Shown here: in pieces, positions 33,716-42,710 of the stretch
Position numbering within the stretch: position 1 is the first letter of the stretch
Layout: each line of letters begins with the position of its first letter
Assembly (NCBI GenBank): GCA_038851035.1
Contig: JAWCLH010000002.1
Coordinates: forward strand, 62,001 to 126,000
Direction: 5' to 3'
From: Thermoplasmata archaeon
Lineage (GTDB): Archaea; Thermoplasmatota; DTKX01; VGTL01
Length of the DNA stretch: 64,000 bases
Notes under the pieces: generated by a model
What the model was told of the DNA's origin: nothing
The model's input: the letters and a program-made list of their open reading frames with translations, nothing else
Databases searched by the model: none
Program-made: the position numbers and the translations under genes

Positions 33716-34849
33716 TCACTGCCCCGCCGCCCTCCCGCATTTAGGACAGAACCTAGCATCGGGAGCGAGCTGGGCACCGCAGCCCGCGCAGACACCACCC
33801 CCCATCTTTGTGCCACACTTGGGGCAGAAGAGGGCATCCACCGGGACCTGCGCACCACACTTGGCGCAAAGTTTCCCCGGTGGGGTCTGAGGCTTGCCAC
33901 ATTTCGGGCAGAAGCTGGCATCGGCAGGAATCTGCATGCCACAGGCGATGCAGGCCTTGAGGGCTATATTCTGTGCAGGAGCCACGGTTGCGACCGTAGA
34001 GGGAGGTTGCTGTCGCATCGCGTCCACCATCATATACCCCATCCCGAACCCCGCGCCCACTCCCACGCCCGCGCCCACCGCTCCTCCTGCTGCGCCGCCG
34101 GGCTGCTGGGCGGCGTCGCGCATCGCTTGCCCAGCCTGATACTGCATATAACTCGTTCCCAGAATGGTCATCGACGAGCGGGTGTCAACGGCCTTTTGGA
34201 CCTCCTCGGGCATGTTGATGTAGAGCCCCGAGATCTTTTCTATGGACAGGCCATACAGCTCGAAGTGGTCCTTGCACCTCTCGAGCACAACCTGCTCTAT
34301 CGTTGTGAGATTGGCGGCGAGGTCCGCCACCCCCATCCCCTTCTCCTTCATCTTGCCGAGCGAGTCATAAACCACAATCACCATCTGCTCCTTAGTCCTC
34401 TCCTCCACCTCCTGAGCGGTATGGGCGTTGAGCGCCCCCACGAACTGGTTGATGAAGTTGGCAGGGTCCTTGACTTTGTATCTGAACTCGCCGAACACAC
34501 GTAGATTGACCATTCCGAACTCGGGGTCCCTGAACGGGTAGGGCTGTTTGCTACCGAACTTGGCGTCAAAAGCCCTCTTCTGCAGGTAATATACCTCCGC
34601 CCATTGCCTCACGCCGGAGAGGAAGTGAATCAGATTGCCAAGTATCGGGGCGTTCTGTGAGGTTAGCGCGTACCTGTCCGGCCTATCCAGATATGCCAGA
34701 GCTTTCCCGTCTCTATAAAAGACTGCTATTTCGTCTTCCCTGACAACGATGTTGTCGTTCAGTTTGACATTTCTGGGCAGTTTCCACATCACATTGTTCC
34801 TCTTGTTGGCGTCGTCCCAGATGAATGTTTCCGCGCCTATGAGAGTCAT
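33716..34849 (-). CDS. SPFH/band-7 domain protein with triple zinc-ribbon tail
   Basis: The N-terminal ~250 residues match the YdjI/'virion core protein'-like SPFH family: IVVREDEIAVFYRDGKAL, then a MVNLRVFGEFRYKV strand, then the helix VEERTKEQMVIVVYDSLG. A Gly/Ala-rich hinge and three zinc-ribbon knuckle pairs follow (CIACG/CPKCG, CAKCG/CPKCG, CAGCG/CPKCG) in the last ~90 residues. There is no signal peptide. SPFH proteins assemble into rings or membrane microdomain scaffolds; the exact role of this subfamily is not known. The start follows GAGGTGGTGTGAG and lies one base after the upstream coiled-coil gene, so the two are coupled. Confidence 0.88.
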   Translation of the reverse strand: MTLIGAETFIWDDANKRNNVMWKLPRNVKLNDNIVVREDEIAVFYRDGKALAYLDRPDRYALTSQNAPILGNLIHFLSGVRQWAEVYYLQKRAFDAKFGSKQPYPFRDPEFGMVNLRVFGEFRYKVKDPANFINQFVGALNAHTAQEVEERTKEQMVIVVYDSLGKMKEKGMGVADLAANLTTIEQVVLERCKDHFELYGLSIEKISGLYINMPEEVQKAVDTRSSMTILGTSYMQYQAGQAMRDAAQQPGGAAGGAVGAGVGVGAGFGMGYMMVDAMRQQPPSTVATVAPAQNIALKACIACGMQIPADASFCPKCGKPQTPPGKLCAKCGAQVPVDALFCPKCGTKMGGGVCAGCGAQLAPDARFCPKCGRAAGQ

Positions 34850-34850
34850 C

Positions 34851-35384
34851 TCACACCACCTCCGTGCCCGTTATCCTCCTAATTCTGGCCTTAAAAGTGT
34901 TCTCCAGCTCATCAATCCTGCTACGCAGGGTCTCTATCTCCGCTTTTATCTGCTGTGCTGAGCCCGAGGTAACAGCATTCCTCAAAGGAAGGACTCCTTG
35001 TTCTATTGAGAGGATATGGTTGACGAGGCTCAGGTCATACTCATAGAGCTGGTTCAGCTCCGGCTCCTCAATCCGAATCGTCGGCGAGATACCACTGTAG
35101 CCCCCCTCGGCATGCCTCAGCTGCCCCTCAACGCTCTTGAATCTATTGATGAGCTGGCCAAGGCTGTCCAGCTGCTGGGTCGCCATATTGTCCACAAGAG
35201 TTTTCCGGCACTTCTCCACCTCCGTCCTGGCCCTTCCCAACCTCTCCGCCATCTGAATTCGCAGGAGGTTGTCCGCCGCGCGGAGGTCTTCCCGTCGCCT
35301 ATAACCAGCGTATCCCGGAATAACTGATTGAATCTTTTTTATAATGCCCCGGTCCTCCTCAACCCTCTCCCTCAGATCCGGCAT
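34851..35384 (-). CDS. Coiled-coil protein paired with SPFH gene
   Basis: The 177 residues are largely helical. They begin with an IQSVIPGYAGYRRREDLRAAD segment (~18-39) that I recall in small proteins next to YdjI-like SPFH genes, and end in a coiled coil (IKAEIETLRSRIDELENTF). No membrane helix or cofactor motif is visible. ATG 35384 follows GGGAGAG. The tight junction with the SPFH gene indicates a common complex. Function unknown. Confidence 0.75.
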   Translation of the reverse strand: MPDLRERVEEDRGIIKKIQSVIPGYAGYRRREDLRAADNLLRIQMAERLGRARTEVEKCRKTLVDNMATQQLDSLGQLINRFKSVEGQLRHAEGGYSGISPTIRIEEPELNQLYEYDLSLVNHILSIEQGVLPLRNAVTSGSAQQIKAEIETLRSRIDELENTFKARIRRITGTEVV

Positions 35385-35538
35385 GTCTCTCCCTCTTGTA
35401 TGGTCATATAAATGTGCCTATTTATAAATATGCAATTTCCAGATAAATGATGAGTGTTGAGCGTGGGTGAGAGGTGGGTGTAAGCCAAGGCCTGTTGCCC
35501 CAATTCCCCAATAATTCTAAAATTGTACCATAAACAAT

Positions 35539-35548
35539 CTATAAATAG
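35539..35548 (+). promoter_or_regulatory. TATA box of the DUF373 gene
   Basis: CTATAAATAG is centred 29 bases before ATG 35573, and no ribosome site precedes that ATG. A leaderless transcript is predicted. Confidence 0.55.
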
Positions 35549-35572
35549 AAGTAGTTATAAATAATCGTGCCA

Positions 35573-36676
35573 ATGGCCAAAATCCTAGTTCTCTGCGTGG
35601 ACAGGGACAACGACTTCGGCACCAAGGCCGGCATAGACAGTCCTATTATTGGCCGGAAGCAGAACCTCAGAGCAGCTGTGAAGCTTGCGCTAGCCGACCC
35701 AGAAGACTCTGACTCAAACTCTTTGTTTGCGGCAATCAAATTGTACGATGAGCTGAGAGCGGCTGGAAAGCAGGTCGAGCTGGCAACGGTCTGCGGCGAC
35801 CCGAAGGTTGGCCGTAAATCCGACCACCTCGTGGCCCTCCAGCTCGGCGAAGTCATCAGCAAGCTCCAGCCGGACAGGGCAATCGTGGTTTCAGACGGCC
35901 CAGAGGACGAGTGGGTCCTCCCGATGCTCAAGTCGAAGCTGAAGGTCCACGAGGTCCGCCGAGTGGTGGTCAAGCAGAGCGAGAGAATAGAGAGCACCCT
36001 CTACATCATCCGGAAGGGGATGACAAAGGAGAACATCCAGATGAAGGTAATCGTGCCCTTCTCCCTTTTACTCATGGTGTGGGGGGCGTTTGCGATTACA
36101 GGCTTCTACACTCCTCAGAATCTCGCGCTCGGCTCCATAGGGTTTTTTATTGGCACCTTTTTCCTTCTCCAGGCCCTGCGCGTGCGGGACAGGGTGGAGG
36201 ATACAATCAAGGAGCTTCGGGCAGGAATGCTTAGTGCCAAGCTCTCCATTTTCACCTCTCTCACGGCCTTTCTAATCATATTTATTGGCGCCGCCTATAC
36301 CTACCGGATTACAGCAGCATCTGCCATTCCCACCGTGGATGAGGCTTTCCTCTTTTTTACGTCTGGCTTCATCTGGTGGATCATACCCGCCCACGTCGTA
36401 AAAGAGGGGGGGTATTTTGTCGACCAATACCTCAGATTGAAGAGAAGGAGATGGGAGAATGTCTACATGGCCCTTTCCGGTGTTGCCATGCTCTTTCTCT
36501 TCAATGCCGCCATCACATTAGTGCGCTTCTTTCTGGGGCACCTGCGGAACCGAACAGCGGACCAGGTGCTGCAGGAGGTAATGATTTATCTTATTGTGAC
36601 TGTAACGATTGCTGTTCTGGGAGCGGTGCTCTATCGGTTCTCCCGTGAGAAGAGCCCGGGGGAAGCACCGGCCTAG
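35573..36676 (+). CDS. DUF373 archaeal membrane protein
   Basis: The N-terminus MAKILVLCVDRDNDFGTKAG and the LRAAVKLALADPEDSDSNSL segment are the signature of DUF373 (COG2237), an archaea-specific family. A soluble alpha/beta domain (~1-155) precedes about six membrane helices (~160-360). ATG 35573 is favoured over GTG 35567 because it lies at the right distance from the TATA box for leaderless start. The role is not established. Confidence 0.9.
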   Translation: MAKILVLCVDRDNDFGTKAGIDSPIIGRKQNLRAAVKLALADPEDSDSNSLFAAIKLYDELRAAGKQVELATVCGDPKVGRKSDHLVALQLGEVISKLQPDRAIVVSDGPEDEWVLPMLKSKLKVHEVRRVVVKQSERIESTLYIIRKGMTKENIQMKVIVPFSLLLMVWGAFAITGFYTPQNLALGSIGFFIGTFFLLQALRVRDRVEDTIKELRAGMLSAKLSIFTSLTAFLIIFIGAAYTYRITAASAIPTVDEAFLFFTSGFIWWIIPAHVVKEGGYFVDQYLRLKRRRWENVYMALSGVAMLFLFNAAITLVRFFLGHLRNRTADQVLQEVMIYLIVTVTIAVLGAVLYRFSREKSPGEAPA

Positions 36677-36735
36677 AGGAAAAGCAAGAAACCCAAGGGT
36701 TATATAGCGCTCGCGAAATACTCACTCAAGGGATC

Positions 36736-37341
36736 ATGGTCAATTCGTCTTGGATGGTCCTCGGCAGCTTTTTCGCCAGTCGGGAGCCATGCCGCCTGCC
36801 TGAGGGGGTGCTGCTTGCGGAGACTCTGCACAGGGTGGGAGAAATTCCCTGCTCCCTCAGCATCAGGGCCGGGCCGCATTTCGTCATCACCCCTGCGAGA
36901 AGGATTCCGGGCAGCCCCGAGGGGGCGGAGGCCGTCGAGGTGGCGGACTATGACCCCGTGCGCCACACGGCACTAGTCATCGGACTTGCGGAGCCGAGTC
37001 CGGACACGCCCATCCATTGGCTCAGCTATTGGACGGACGAACTAGTTGGTGCGGTTTCTTTCGTCTGGAGCCTCCGCCCACCCGAAGGGATCCCGTGCAC
37101 CACTGAAAGCCATCCTCCGGGTTCGTTTAGGGAGGCCATGAGCGTAGTCAGGCTCGCCAGAGAGCACGGCAAGGTGGCCGGAATCAGAGGCCGGGGTGTT
37201 CTGATGATGGCTCGAAGCGCTGAGGAGCTGGTGAATCTGGTGGGAGAGCTAGCTCTCGAAACTCGGTTACTCAAGGGAGTAGGGAACGATGGAGCCCGGG
37301 ACCGCCGATGTGGCCTTCAAAATAGGGAGGGAGGTTTGTGA
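36736..37341 (+). CDS. Class II aldolase/adducin-fold protein lacking metal-binding histidines
   Basis: The 201 residues follow the class II aldolase layout: ITPARR near 52, EPSPDTPIHW at 86-95 (compare 'KPSSETPLH'), VGAVSFVW at 104-111 (compare 'VGAVVHTH'), PPGSFREAMSVVRLAREHGK, then GIRGRGVLMMARSAEELV (compare 'NHGVLVVG.S..EA'). The three zinc histidines are replaced by Phe109, Trp111 and Arg153, and the acid of 'PSSE' is Asp90. Aldolase activity of the usual kind is therefore unlikely; adducin shows that the fold can persist without it. Its stop overlaps mtnA as GTGA. In bacteria a class II aldolase acts right after MtnA in the DHAP shunt. Confidence 0.7.
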   Translation: MVNSSWMVLGSFFASREPCRLPEGVLLAETLHRVGEIPCSLSIRAGPHFVITPARRIPGSPEGAEAVEVADYDPVRHTALVIGLAEPSPDTPIHWLSYWTDELVGAVSFVWSLRPPEGIPCTTESHPPGSFREAMSVVRLAREHGKVAGIRGRGVLMMARSAEELVNLVGELALETRLLKGVGNDGARDRRCGLQNREGGL

Positions 37342-38336
37342 AGGTCAGGATTGGCGGCAGGGCGAGGAACCTCCCCGCCCTCTGGTATGAGAAAAAGACT
37401 GTAAAATTCATGGACCAGAGGCTACTCCCACATAAATTGAAAATATACGAGGCACGGAGCGTGCGCTCTGTGGCGTTTGCTATAAGGGAGATGGTGGTGA
37501 GAGGCGCGCCCTCTATCGGCGCGGCGGCGGCCTATGGAATGGCACTAGCTTGGGAGACGGGTCAGGACCTTCAGAAGGCCGCGGCCACGCTCCGCGCCAC
37601 AAGGCCCACGGCTCACGATCTGTTTTACGCCATTGAGCTGATGGAAAAAGCGGCAGCGGGTGGGGAGGATGTGAAGGAGGCGGCGATGGACTTCGTCAAT
37701 AGTATTGTGAGCCAGTGCCACGAGATTGGCGTCCATGGGGCCCGGTTGATTCAGAGCGGGAGCAGGGTTCTCACCCATTGCAACGCCGGTGCGCTTGCGA
37801 CGGTGGACTACGGCACCGCTCTGGCGCCCATTCGCGTCGCCCACCATAGCGGGAAAGAGCTCTTCGTGTTTGTTGACGAAACTAGACCGCGCCTGCAGGG
37901 TGCAAGGCTGACCTCATGGGAGCTGATGAACGAGGGCATCCCCCACGCGGTCATCGCCGACAACGCCGCGGGACACTTCATGGCCAGGAGGGAGGTTGAC
38001 CTCGTCATAGTCGGAGCGGACAGAATCACCCTCTCCGGCGACTTTGCGAATAAGATCGGCACCTACGAGAAGGCGGTGGTGGCTAAAGAGAACGGAATTC
38101 CTTTCTATGTAGCGGCCCCGCTGAGCACATTCGACAGGACCGCCCGTGACGGCCGCGAAATACCGATAGAGGAGAGGTCTGAGGACGAGGTCCTAATGGT
38201 GGGGAGGACGCGGATCACACCCAGGGGAGCTCGGGCCCGCAATCCAGCATTCGACGTCACCCCAGCGAGATACGTCACCGCTTTCATTACCGACAAAGGG
38301 CTTCTGAGTCCCAGCAGGATAAGGGATGCCTTATGA
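37338..38336 (+). CDS. mtnA: S-methyl-5-thioribose-1-phosphate isomerase (MtnA family)
   Basis: The product isomerises 5-methylthioribose 1-phosphate to the ribulose form in methylthioadenosine salvage. It has the family marks MVVRGAPSIGAAAAYG near 55, RPTAHDLFYAIELM near 90, THCNAGALATVDYGT near 140 (catalytic Cys), ETRPRLQGARLT near 182 and GADRI near 228 (catalytic Asp), then NKIGTYEKAV. The length of 332 is normal. GTG 37338 overlaps the upstream stop, and the downstream HAD gene starts inside its own stop (ATGA), giving a three-gene coupled operon. The related ribose-1,5-bisphosphate isomerase is an alternative, but the RPTAHDL segment favours MtnA. Confidence 0.9.
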   Translation: MKVRIGGRARNLPALWYEKKTVKFMDQRLLPHKLKIYEARSVRSVAFAIREMVVRGAPSIGAAAAYGMALAWETGQDLQKAAATLRATRPTAHDLFYAIELMEKAAAGGEDVKEAAMDFVNSIVSQCHEIGVHGARLIQSGSRVLTHCNAGALATVDYGTALAPIRVAHHSGKELFVFVDETRPRLQGARLTSWELMNEGIPHAVIADNAAGHFMARREVDLVIVGADRITLSGDFANKIGTYEKAVVAKENGIPFYVAAPLSTFDRTARDGREIPIEERSEDEVLMVGRTRITPRGARARNPAFDVTPARYVTAFITDKGLLSPSRIRDAL

Positions 38337-39085
38337 GCCCATCAGGGCAGGGGAGGAGGTTCCGGGCCATTCTCTTCGACTTTTTCGGCACGCTCGCCAC
38401 ATCGGAAACCCAGGACGAGGCCCATCTTCGGCTGATGGAGTCGCTCGTCGAGAGATACCACCTGACGACGGAGCCCTCCATCCTTCTCAATGAGTTCAAC
38501 AGCTTTCTGCGCGCTCCCCTCGGTCGGCGCTCGGTATGGACGCCGCACAGGGAGTTGGTCAGAAACGCCCTGAGCATGCTGGTTGGGGGTATCGGGGGCG
38601 GCACTGTCAGGATTGGTGAGGAGGACCGTGATTGGTTCTACAGTGAGTACCTCAACCACCACAAGGCCTTCGTCCGGCTCCATGACGGCGCGAGGGAGGT
38701 ACTGGAGAGGGTCCGGGCTGAGGGGGCCTATATTGGCCTGCTTGCCGACGCGGATACGGCCTATATCGAGAAGCAGCTCGTCTGGCTCAACCTCTGCGGC
38801 CTCTTCGACTCTGTGACGACCGCAGAAGAGGTTGGTGCATCTAAACCGGACCCCCGGATTTTCAAGGTGGCGCTGGGGAAAGCAGGCTGCGGGGGGAACC
38901 GAGCGATTTTTATTGGAAGCGCTCCGGGGGAGGAGCTGGAGGTGGCTAGGAGCTTCGGAATGACCACAATTCTAGTGGACCACCGAATGAGCGCCACGGA
39001 CCTCACCGGTGCCGACTTCGTTGCCAGCCACATGAGCAGGGTCGGCACAATTCTCATCGAGCTGCTTTATCAACCGATGGTTTGA
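38333..39085 (+). CDS. HAD-superfamily hydrolase-like protein
   Basis: Motif I is LFDFFGTLA with the nucleophile Asp16; position +2 is Phe, not the acid/base Asp of phosphatases. Motif II (LLADAD) has Ala for Ser/Thr, and motif III is ASKPDPRIF. Motif IV reads FIGSAPGEELEVARSFGM, where the usual GD becomes GS. A helical cap lies at ~25-115. The pattern is closer to dehalogenase-like HADs, or to a weakened phosphatase. Coupled to mtnA, it could process a salvage product, for example a phosphorylated sugar. That is inference. Confidence 0.75.
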   Translation: MSPSGQGRRFRAILFDFFGTLATSETQDEAHLRLMESLVERYHLTTEPSILLNEFNSFLRAPLGRRSVWTPHRELVRNALSMLVGGIGGGTVRIGEEDRDWFYSEYLNHHKAFVRLHDGAREVLERVRAEGAYIGLLADADTAYIEKQLVWLNLCGLFDSVTTAEEVGASKPDPRIFKVALGKAGCGGNRAIFIGSAPGEELEVARSFGMTTILVDHRMSATDLTGADFVASHMSRVGTILIELLYQPMV

Positions 39086-39146
39086 GAGGCTGCCCCGCTG
39101 GGTCCCCCGCCCTCTCTTGAAATCGCTCCTGAGGAAGTGACAATTC

Positions 39147-40886
39147 TCAACTCTCCCCAGGTCCTCCCCATGCCGCCCGGAGCCTCTCAGGAATCTCTCT
39201 GAGCCTTACCCCTCTCTTTCTGGCCCAGAAGATGATGCCCCCGGCCGCCAGAATCAGAAATGCTCCGGCTGCCACCATCGCAGGGCCGTAATCTCTCTGA
39301 GGGTTGCTAGCCGCCCTAATGTAGTAGGTGTGCGAGACTTCCTGCGACTCGGTTAATCCGTCCGTGGCCCGGACCGTGATGGTGTGGCGGCCGCTCAGGC
39401 GGGATATGTCCCACCTGTAGCTCCATGCCTCCCTTCCCTCAGCCGTCCTCCACTTCCCCCCATCGATTCTTATCTGCACGGCCGTCACCTGACCCGCGTC
39501 GAAGGCGGTGCCGTAAACAATGACACTTCGATTTGAGGCGTCGAGGACACTCCCATCCGCAGGCGAGCTGATTTTCACATAGGGCGGGGTGTTTGGCAGG
39601 TTTCTGACATCAAAGAACGCCTTGAGGAAGTCGTCCCAGAATAGCTCCCGCGAGAAATCGAGGGTGTCGTATCTGAAGTCGTATTGTGTCCTTGGGGTTC
39701 CGGGGACAACCCCGCTGTCGCCACTTGGGAAATACATCGTGAGGCCGTGCCCGTCCGGGAAGCGGGGACCGTGCCTCTCAGCGATTCTAGCGAGCTCAAT
39801 GCTCCTTTGAACACCGAGCAGGTTCTCCTTCAGGCCACTGTCGAGGAGGAGGCCCACAACCGGGCCCCCGGCTGGGCTCAGGAATTGCTCGCAGAAATCA
39901 TAGACGTCGTAGAGGGGATAGTTTGTGATGTCCAAAAAGACCACATGGCCAGGGTCGTACCCTTGTGTCCTCGCCCGGACCTCGCGCAAGTATGCGTTAT
40001 AGGTCATCGCTCGGAGTGCGAGCCTCATGCTCATCTGGTTGAAATGCTCGAACAGGGACTCGACCTTTTCCATGTCCCAGGCCGACATCGTGGCCTGAGG
40101 AGTATCCTCGGGATCCTCCTTGCCGTCAGTGTAGGAATCCACGTAATCGTCCACTATCTCGGCTGCGAGCTCTTCAGGAGTCATCGAGGGCCTCAAGGCG
40201 AGCGTGGGGAGAATCCAGTCATAGGGCCACCCGTCGTTTGGTTCCGTGGTACCAGAGAGAGCGGCGGCGCAACAGGTTCCCCTTAGAGCGTAGAGGACCT
40301 CAATACCGGACATGAGGCAAGCGTCGAATCCGACGAGGTCAATGTCTCTACCGAGGTGCTGCCTTAAGGCCCTCACGCATTCCGTTATGTTGGCCAGGTC
40401 GAGATAGTCGTCGTCCTTGTCGTCCCAGCATGCCCCGTACCAGCCACCACCGTGGTCCCAGAAAATTACACCGTACCTCTTCGCCGGGTAGTTGTCCACG
40501 GCCCATTTCGCGAAGGTGATGAATGTCGCGGGGTCGCCCATGTTGACCTCGCCGAGGTCGGCGAGTTCCCTCGAAGACACGGTCTCGGGGTCGCTGTCTC
40601 GAGTTACATAGAACCTCTTCGCGCCCGTCCAGTTGCCGTTCGTGGTGTCCTCGCCATCGGCCCTATCCATCTGAACGATGATGTTCAGCTCCGGCGTTGA
40701 GCCCACGGTCTCCATCTCGTTGAGGTCGTGAATGCCGGCACCCTCTAAGTTGTTGTCGGCGTCGAGGTAGACGAGTATGCTCCACTCCGCTAGGCGTGCG
40801 CCCGCCTCCCCTCTCGGCTGGTTTATCGGGGCAAGCAGCAGGAGCGCTAGAACCGTCAGGACAACGGTTCTGAAAGGGCTTAACAT
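39147..40886 (-). CDS. Secreted clostripain-type (C11) cysteine protease with Ig domain and membrane anchor
   Basis: A signal helix (~7-22) is followed by a C11 peptidase domain (~32-400). This begins WSILVYLDADNNLE, with catalytic His145 in WDHGGGW and Cys190 in GFDACLMSG. An Ig-like domain (~425-520) with SPADGSVL and RLSGRHTITVRATDG comes next, then a C-terminal membrane helix (~530-552) and a basic tail. The fold is complete, so an active surface protease is expected. C11 enzymes usually cut after Arg or Lys. The start ATG follows GAGGGTAGAGACGT. It could trim surface proteins; the target is unknown. Confidence 0.9.
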   Translation of the reverse strand: MLSPFRTVVLTVLALLLLAPINQPRGEAGARLAEWSILVYLDADNNLEGAGIHDLNEMETVGSTPELNIIVQMDRADGEDTTNGNWTGAKRFYVTRDSDPETVSSRELADLGEVNMGDPATFITFAKWAVDNYPAKRYGVIFWDHGGGWYGACWDDKDDDYLDLANITECVRALRQHLGRDIDLVGFDACLMSGIEVLYALRGTCCAAALSGTTEPNDGWPYDWILPTLALRPSMTPEELAAEIVDDYVDSYTDGKEDPEDTPQATMSAWDMEKVESLFEHFNQMSMRLALRAMTYNAYLREVRARTQGYDPGHVVFLDITNYPLYDVYDFCEQFLSPAGGPVVGLLLDSGLKENLLGVQRSIELARIAERHGPRFPDGHGLTMYFPSGDSGVVPGTPRTQYDFRYDTLDFSRELFWDDFLKAFFDVRNLPNTPPYVKISSPADGSVLDASNRSVIVYGTAFDAGQVTAVQIRIDGGKWRTAEGREAWSYRWDISRLSGRHTITVRATDGLTESQEVSHTYYIRAASNPQRDYGPAMVAAGAFLILAAGGIIFWARKRGVRLREIPERLRAAWGGPGES

Positions 40887-41033
40887 ACGTCTCTACCCTC
40901 ATTGTTACACGATATAGGTGGTAGATATGATTTTTGGTCTCCATGCACGACCGAGGTGCCCGCCCGCATCTCACATCCGCGGCTCGAGAGGCGGAGTATC
41001 AACCAGAGAATCTTTTTGTGAGGCGCCCCTAGA

Positions 41034-42356
41034 ATGGTATTATTACACCCCCGGCCCATCTGCCTCGGGATGATTCCCCGGACCGCCACCCACGCACTAT
41101 CGTCTCATCACCACCGCATCCCACATATAGACGCCCTCAGGGGTCTTGCGGTCCTCTTCATGCTCGAGGCCCATCTCGGGTTCTGGTGGCTGAAGGAATC
41201 GGAAATGGACCACCCTGCCGTCGTCCTAGGCAGTGCGCTCGGTGGAATGGCGGCCCCGATATTCTTCGTTACAGCTGGGACCGGCCTCTATTTATCCATG
41301 AGGAAAAAGCCCGCGGGTTTCCTCCGGCGGAGCCTCACGAGGGGCGGCCTACTTGTTGCAACCGGGGTAGTATTTACGGTCTTAGAGAACCACGTCTACG
41401 GCTTCTGGGGGTGGGGTGTCTTGCAGTGTATCGGTCTTTCCATCTTGATATGCGCTCCGCTCATGCTTTTAAATCCAACGAGGCGCGCCCTACTCTCCCT
41501 TTCTCTCCTGCTTATTGCCCCCGCCCTCCGTTTCTGGGCCGGTGTGCCGGTCAGACTCTTCTCTGACGAGATGTCGGCCGCGTCATCGCCTATGGAGTAT
41601 ATGAGAAACATGTTCCTGTCCGGTTTTTTCCCCCTCCTTCCGTGGGCGCCGGTGATGATGGCGGGGAGCGTGGCTGGGCAGCTCCTCTTCGGCCATGCAG
41701 GCAGTGTGCATAGAGGGCGGGTAGCCCCGGGGGTAGAGTGGAGAACGAACGGTGTGGCGATCGTTGTTCTGGCCTCCTTAGTCCTCACTGGCGCTGGAGT
41801 CATTCTGGTTGTGTGCGCCAGTCCCCTCGAGTTCTTCCCACCGTCTCTGTCGTTTTCCCTCCTCTCTCTTGGGATTGCCATCCTTGCATTGACGACCGCA
41901 ACTTTATTCCCATTGCGGCAAGTCTCCCCTTCAGCCCCCGAGCCACAGACTAGCCTACATCCACCCATTCCAGCCCCCGCTCTCTCTTCCCCCCGCCTTT
42001 CGTCCCCTCCCTCGCATCCACCAACTGAAGAGCTACAGGCAGCGAGGGAAGAAATCGGGCCACAGAATGAGACGCTTTCCGAGCGGCCGGGCGCTGTGAT
42101 AGTCCAGCCCGGTCCACTCGCGAGTCTGGGGCGCCTCTCGCTCACAATCTTCGTGATGCACCACTTCATCGGTTATGAGCTTTTTCGCGCCGCAGGCCTC
42201 CTCGGCTCTATGACGATGCCTATGAGTGTCTTTTTGATCTGCGTTTTTTGCGCGCTCTCGCTCGCTGCTGCCCTCGTCTGGTCCCGGATTGACTTCAGGT
42301 GGAGCCTAGAATGGCTTCTGGCCAGGCTCTCCGGATCAGGCACTGGGGCGAATTGA
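41034..42356 (+). CDS. Polytopic membrane protein, DUF1624/HGSNAT-like acyltransferase family
   Basis: An N-terminal RIPHIDALRGLAVLFMLEAH motif (~28-47) is the hallmark of the DUF1624 / heparan-alpha-glucosaminide acetyltransferase-like and related DUF418 membrane families. About ten hydrophobic helices are seen, with a long Pro/Ser-rich loop (~305-360) before the last two. Such proteins are thought to move acyl groups across membranes onto sugars. The substrate here is unknown. The first ATG (41034) has no clear ribosome site; ATG 41070 is an alternative. Confidence 0.75.
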   Translation: MVLLHPRPICLGMIPRTATHALSSHHHRIPHIDALRGLAVLFMLEAHLGFWWLKESEMDHPAVVLGSALGGMAAPIFFVTAGTGLYLSMRKKPAGFLRRSLTRGGLLVATGVVFTVLENHVYGFWGWGVLQCIGLSILICAPLMLLNPTRRALLSLSLLLIAPALRFWAGVPVRLFSDEMSAASSPMEYMRNMFLSGFFPLLPWAPVMMAGSVAGQLLFGHAGSVHRGRVAPGVEWRTNGVAIVVLASLVLTGAGVILVVCASPLEFFPPSLSFSLLSLGIAILALTTATLFPLRQVSPSAPEPQTSLHPPIPAPALSSPRLSSPPSHPPTEELQAAREEIGPQNETLSERPGAVIVQPGPLASLGRLSLTIFVMHHFIGYELFRAAGLLGSMTMPMSVFLICVFCALSLAAALVWSRIDFRWSLEWLLARLSGSGTGAN

Positions 42357-42446
42357 AGCTCCTGAACCATGAACAGAATATATATATGCCCGCGCCAATG
42401 AACTCAGCGCCGGCCCCGTGCGGCCCATGGCGAGGGAGGGTGAACG

Positions 42447-42701
42447 ATGTCCCGCATTGACGAGTTACTGGATAAAGCGGTGTCTGGGGGAATAACGCAG
42501 GAGGAGGCGAGAGAGCTGAAGGAGCTGATTCAGAAGGAGGCCTCCCTCAAGAGAATGAATGAGAGAATAAAGATGCTCATCGCCTTCGGAATAGGTGCTG
42601 CTGCGGGTTATGCCCTCCCCAGAATCCTTGAGCTGGATCACTCCATGGACGGCAGCGCAGGCGGAGGTGGCGGAGCCCCGGTTGAGAAGAATAAAAAGTG
42701 A
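42447..42701 (+). CDS. Small single-helix membrane protein next to dnaJ
   Basis: The 84 residues start with an amphipathic, SHOCT-like stretch (IDELLDKAVSGGITQEEARE), continue with a Lys-rich helix, a membrane segment (MLIAFGIGAAAGYALP, ~43-58) and a Gly-rich tail. ATG 42447 follows GAGGGTGAACG. It ends nine bases before dnaJ, so it is probably co-expressed. Function unknown. Confidence 0.75.
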   Translation: MSRIDELLDKAVSGGITQEEARELKELIQKEASLKRMNERIKMLIAFGIGAAAGYALPRILELDHSMDGSAGGGGGAPVEKNKK

Positions 42702-42710
42702 AGACCCGAT

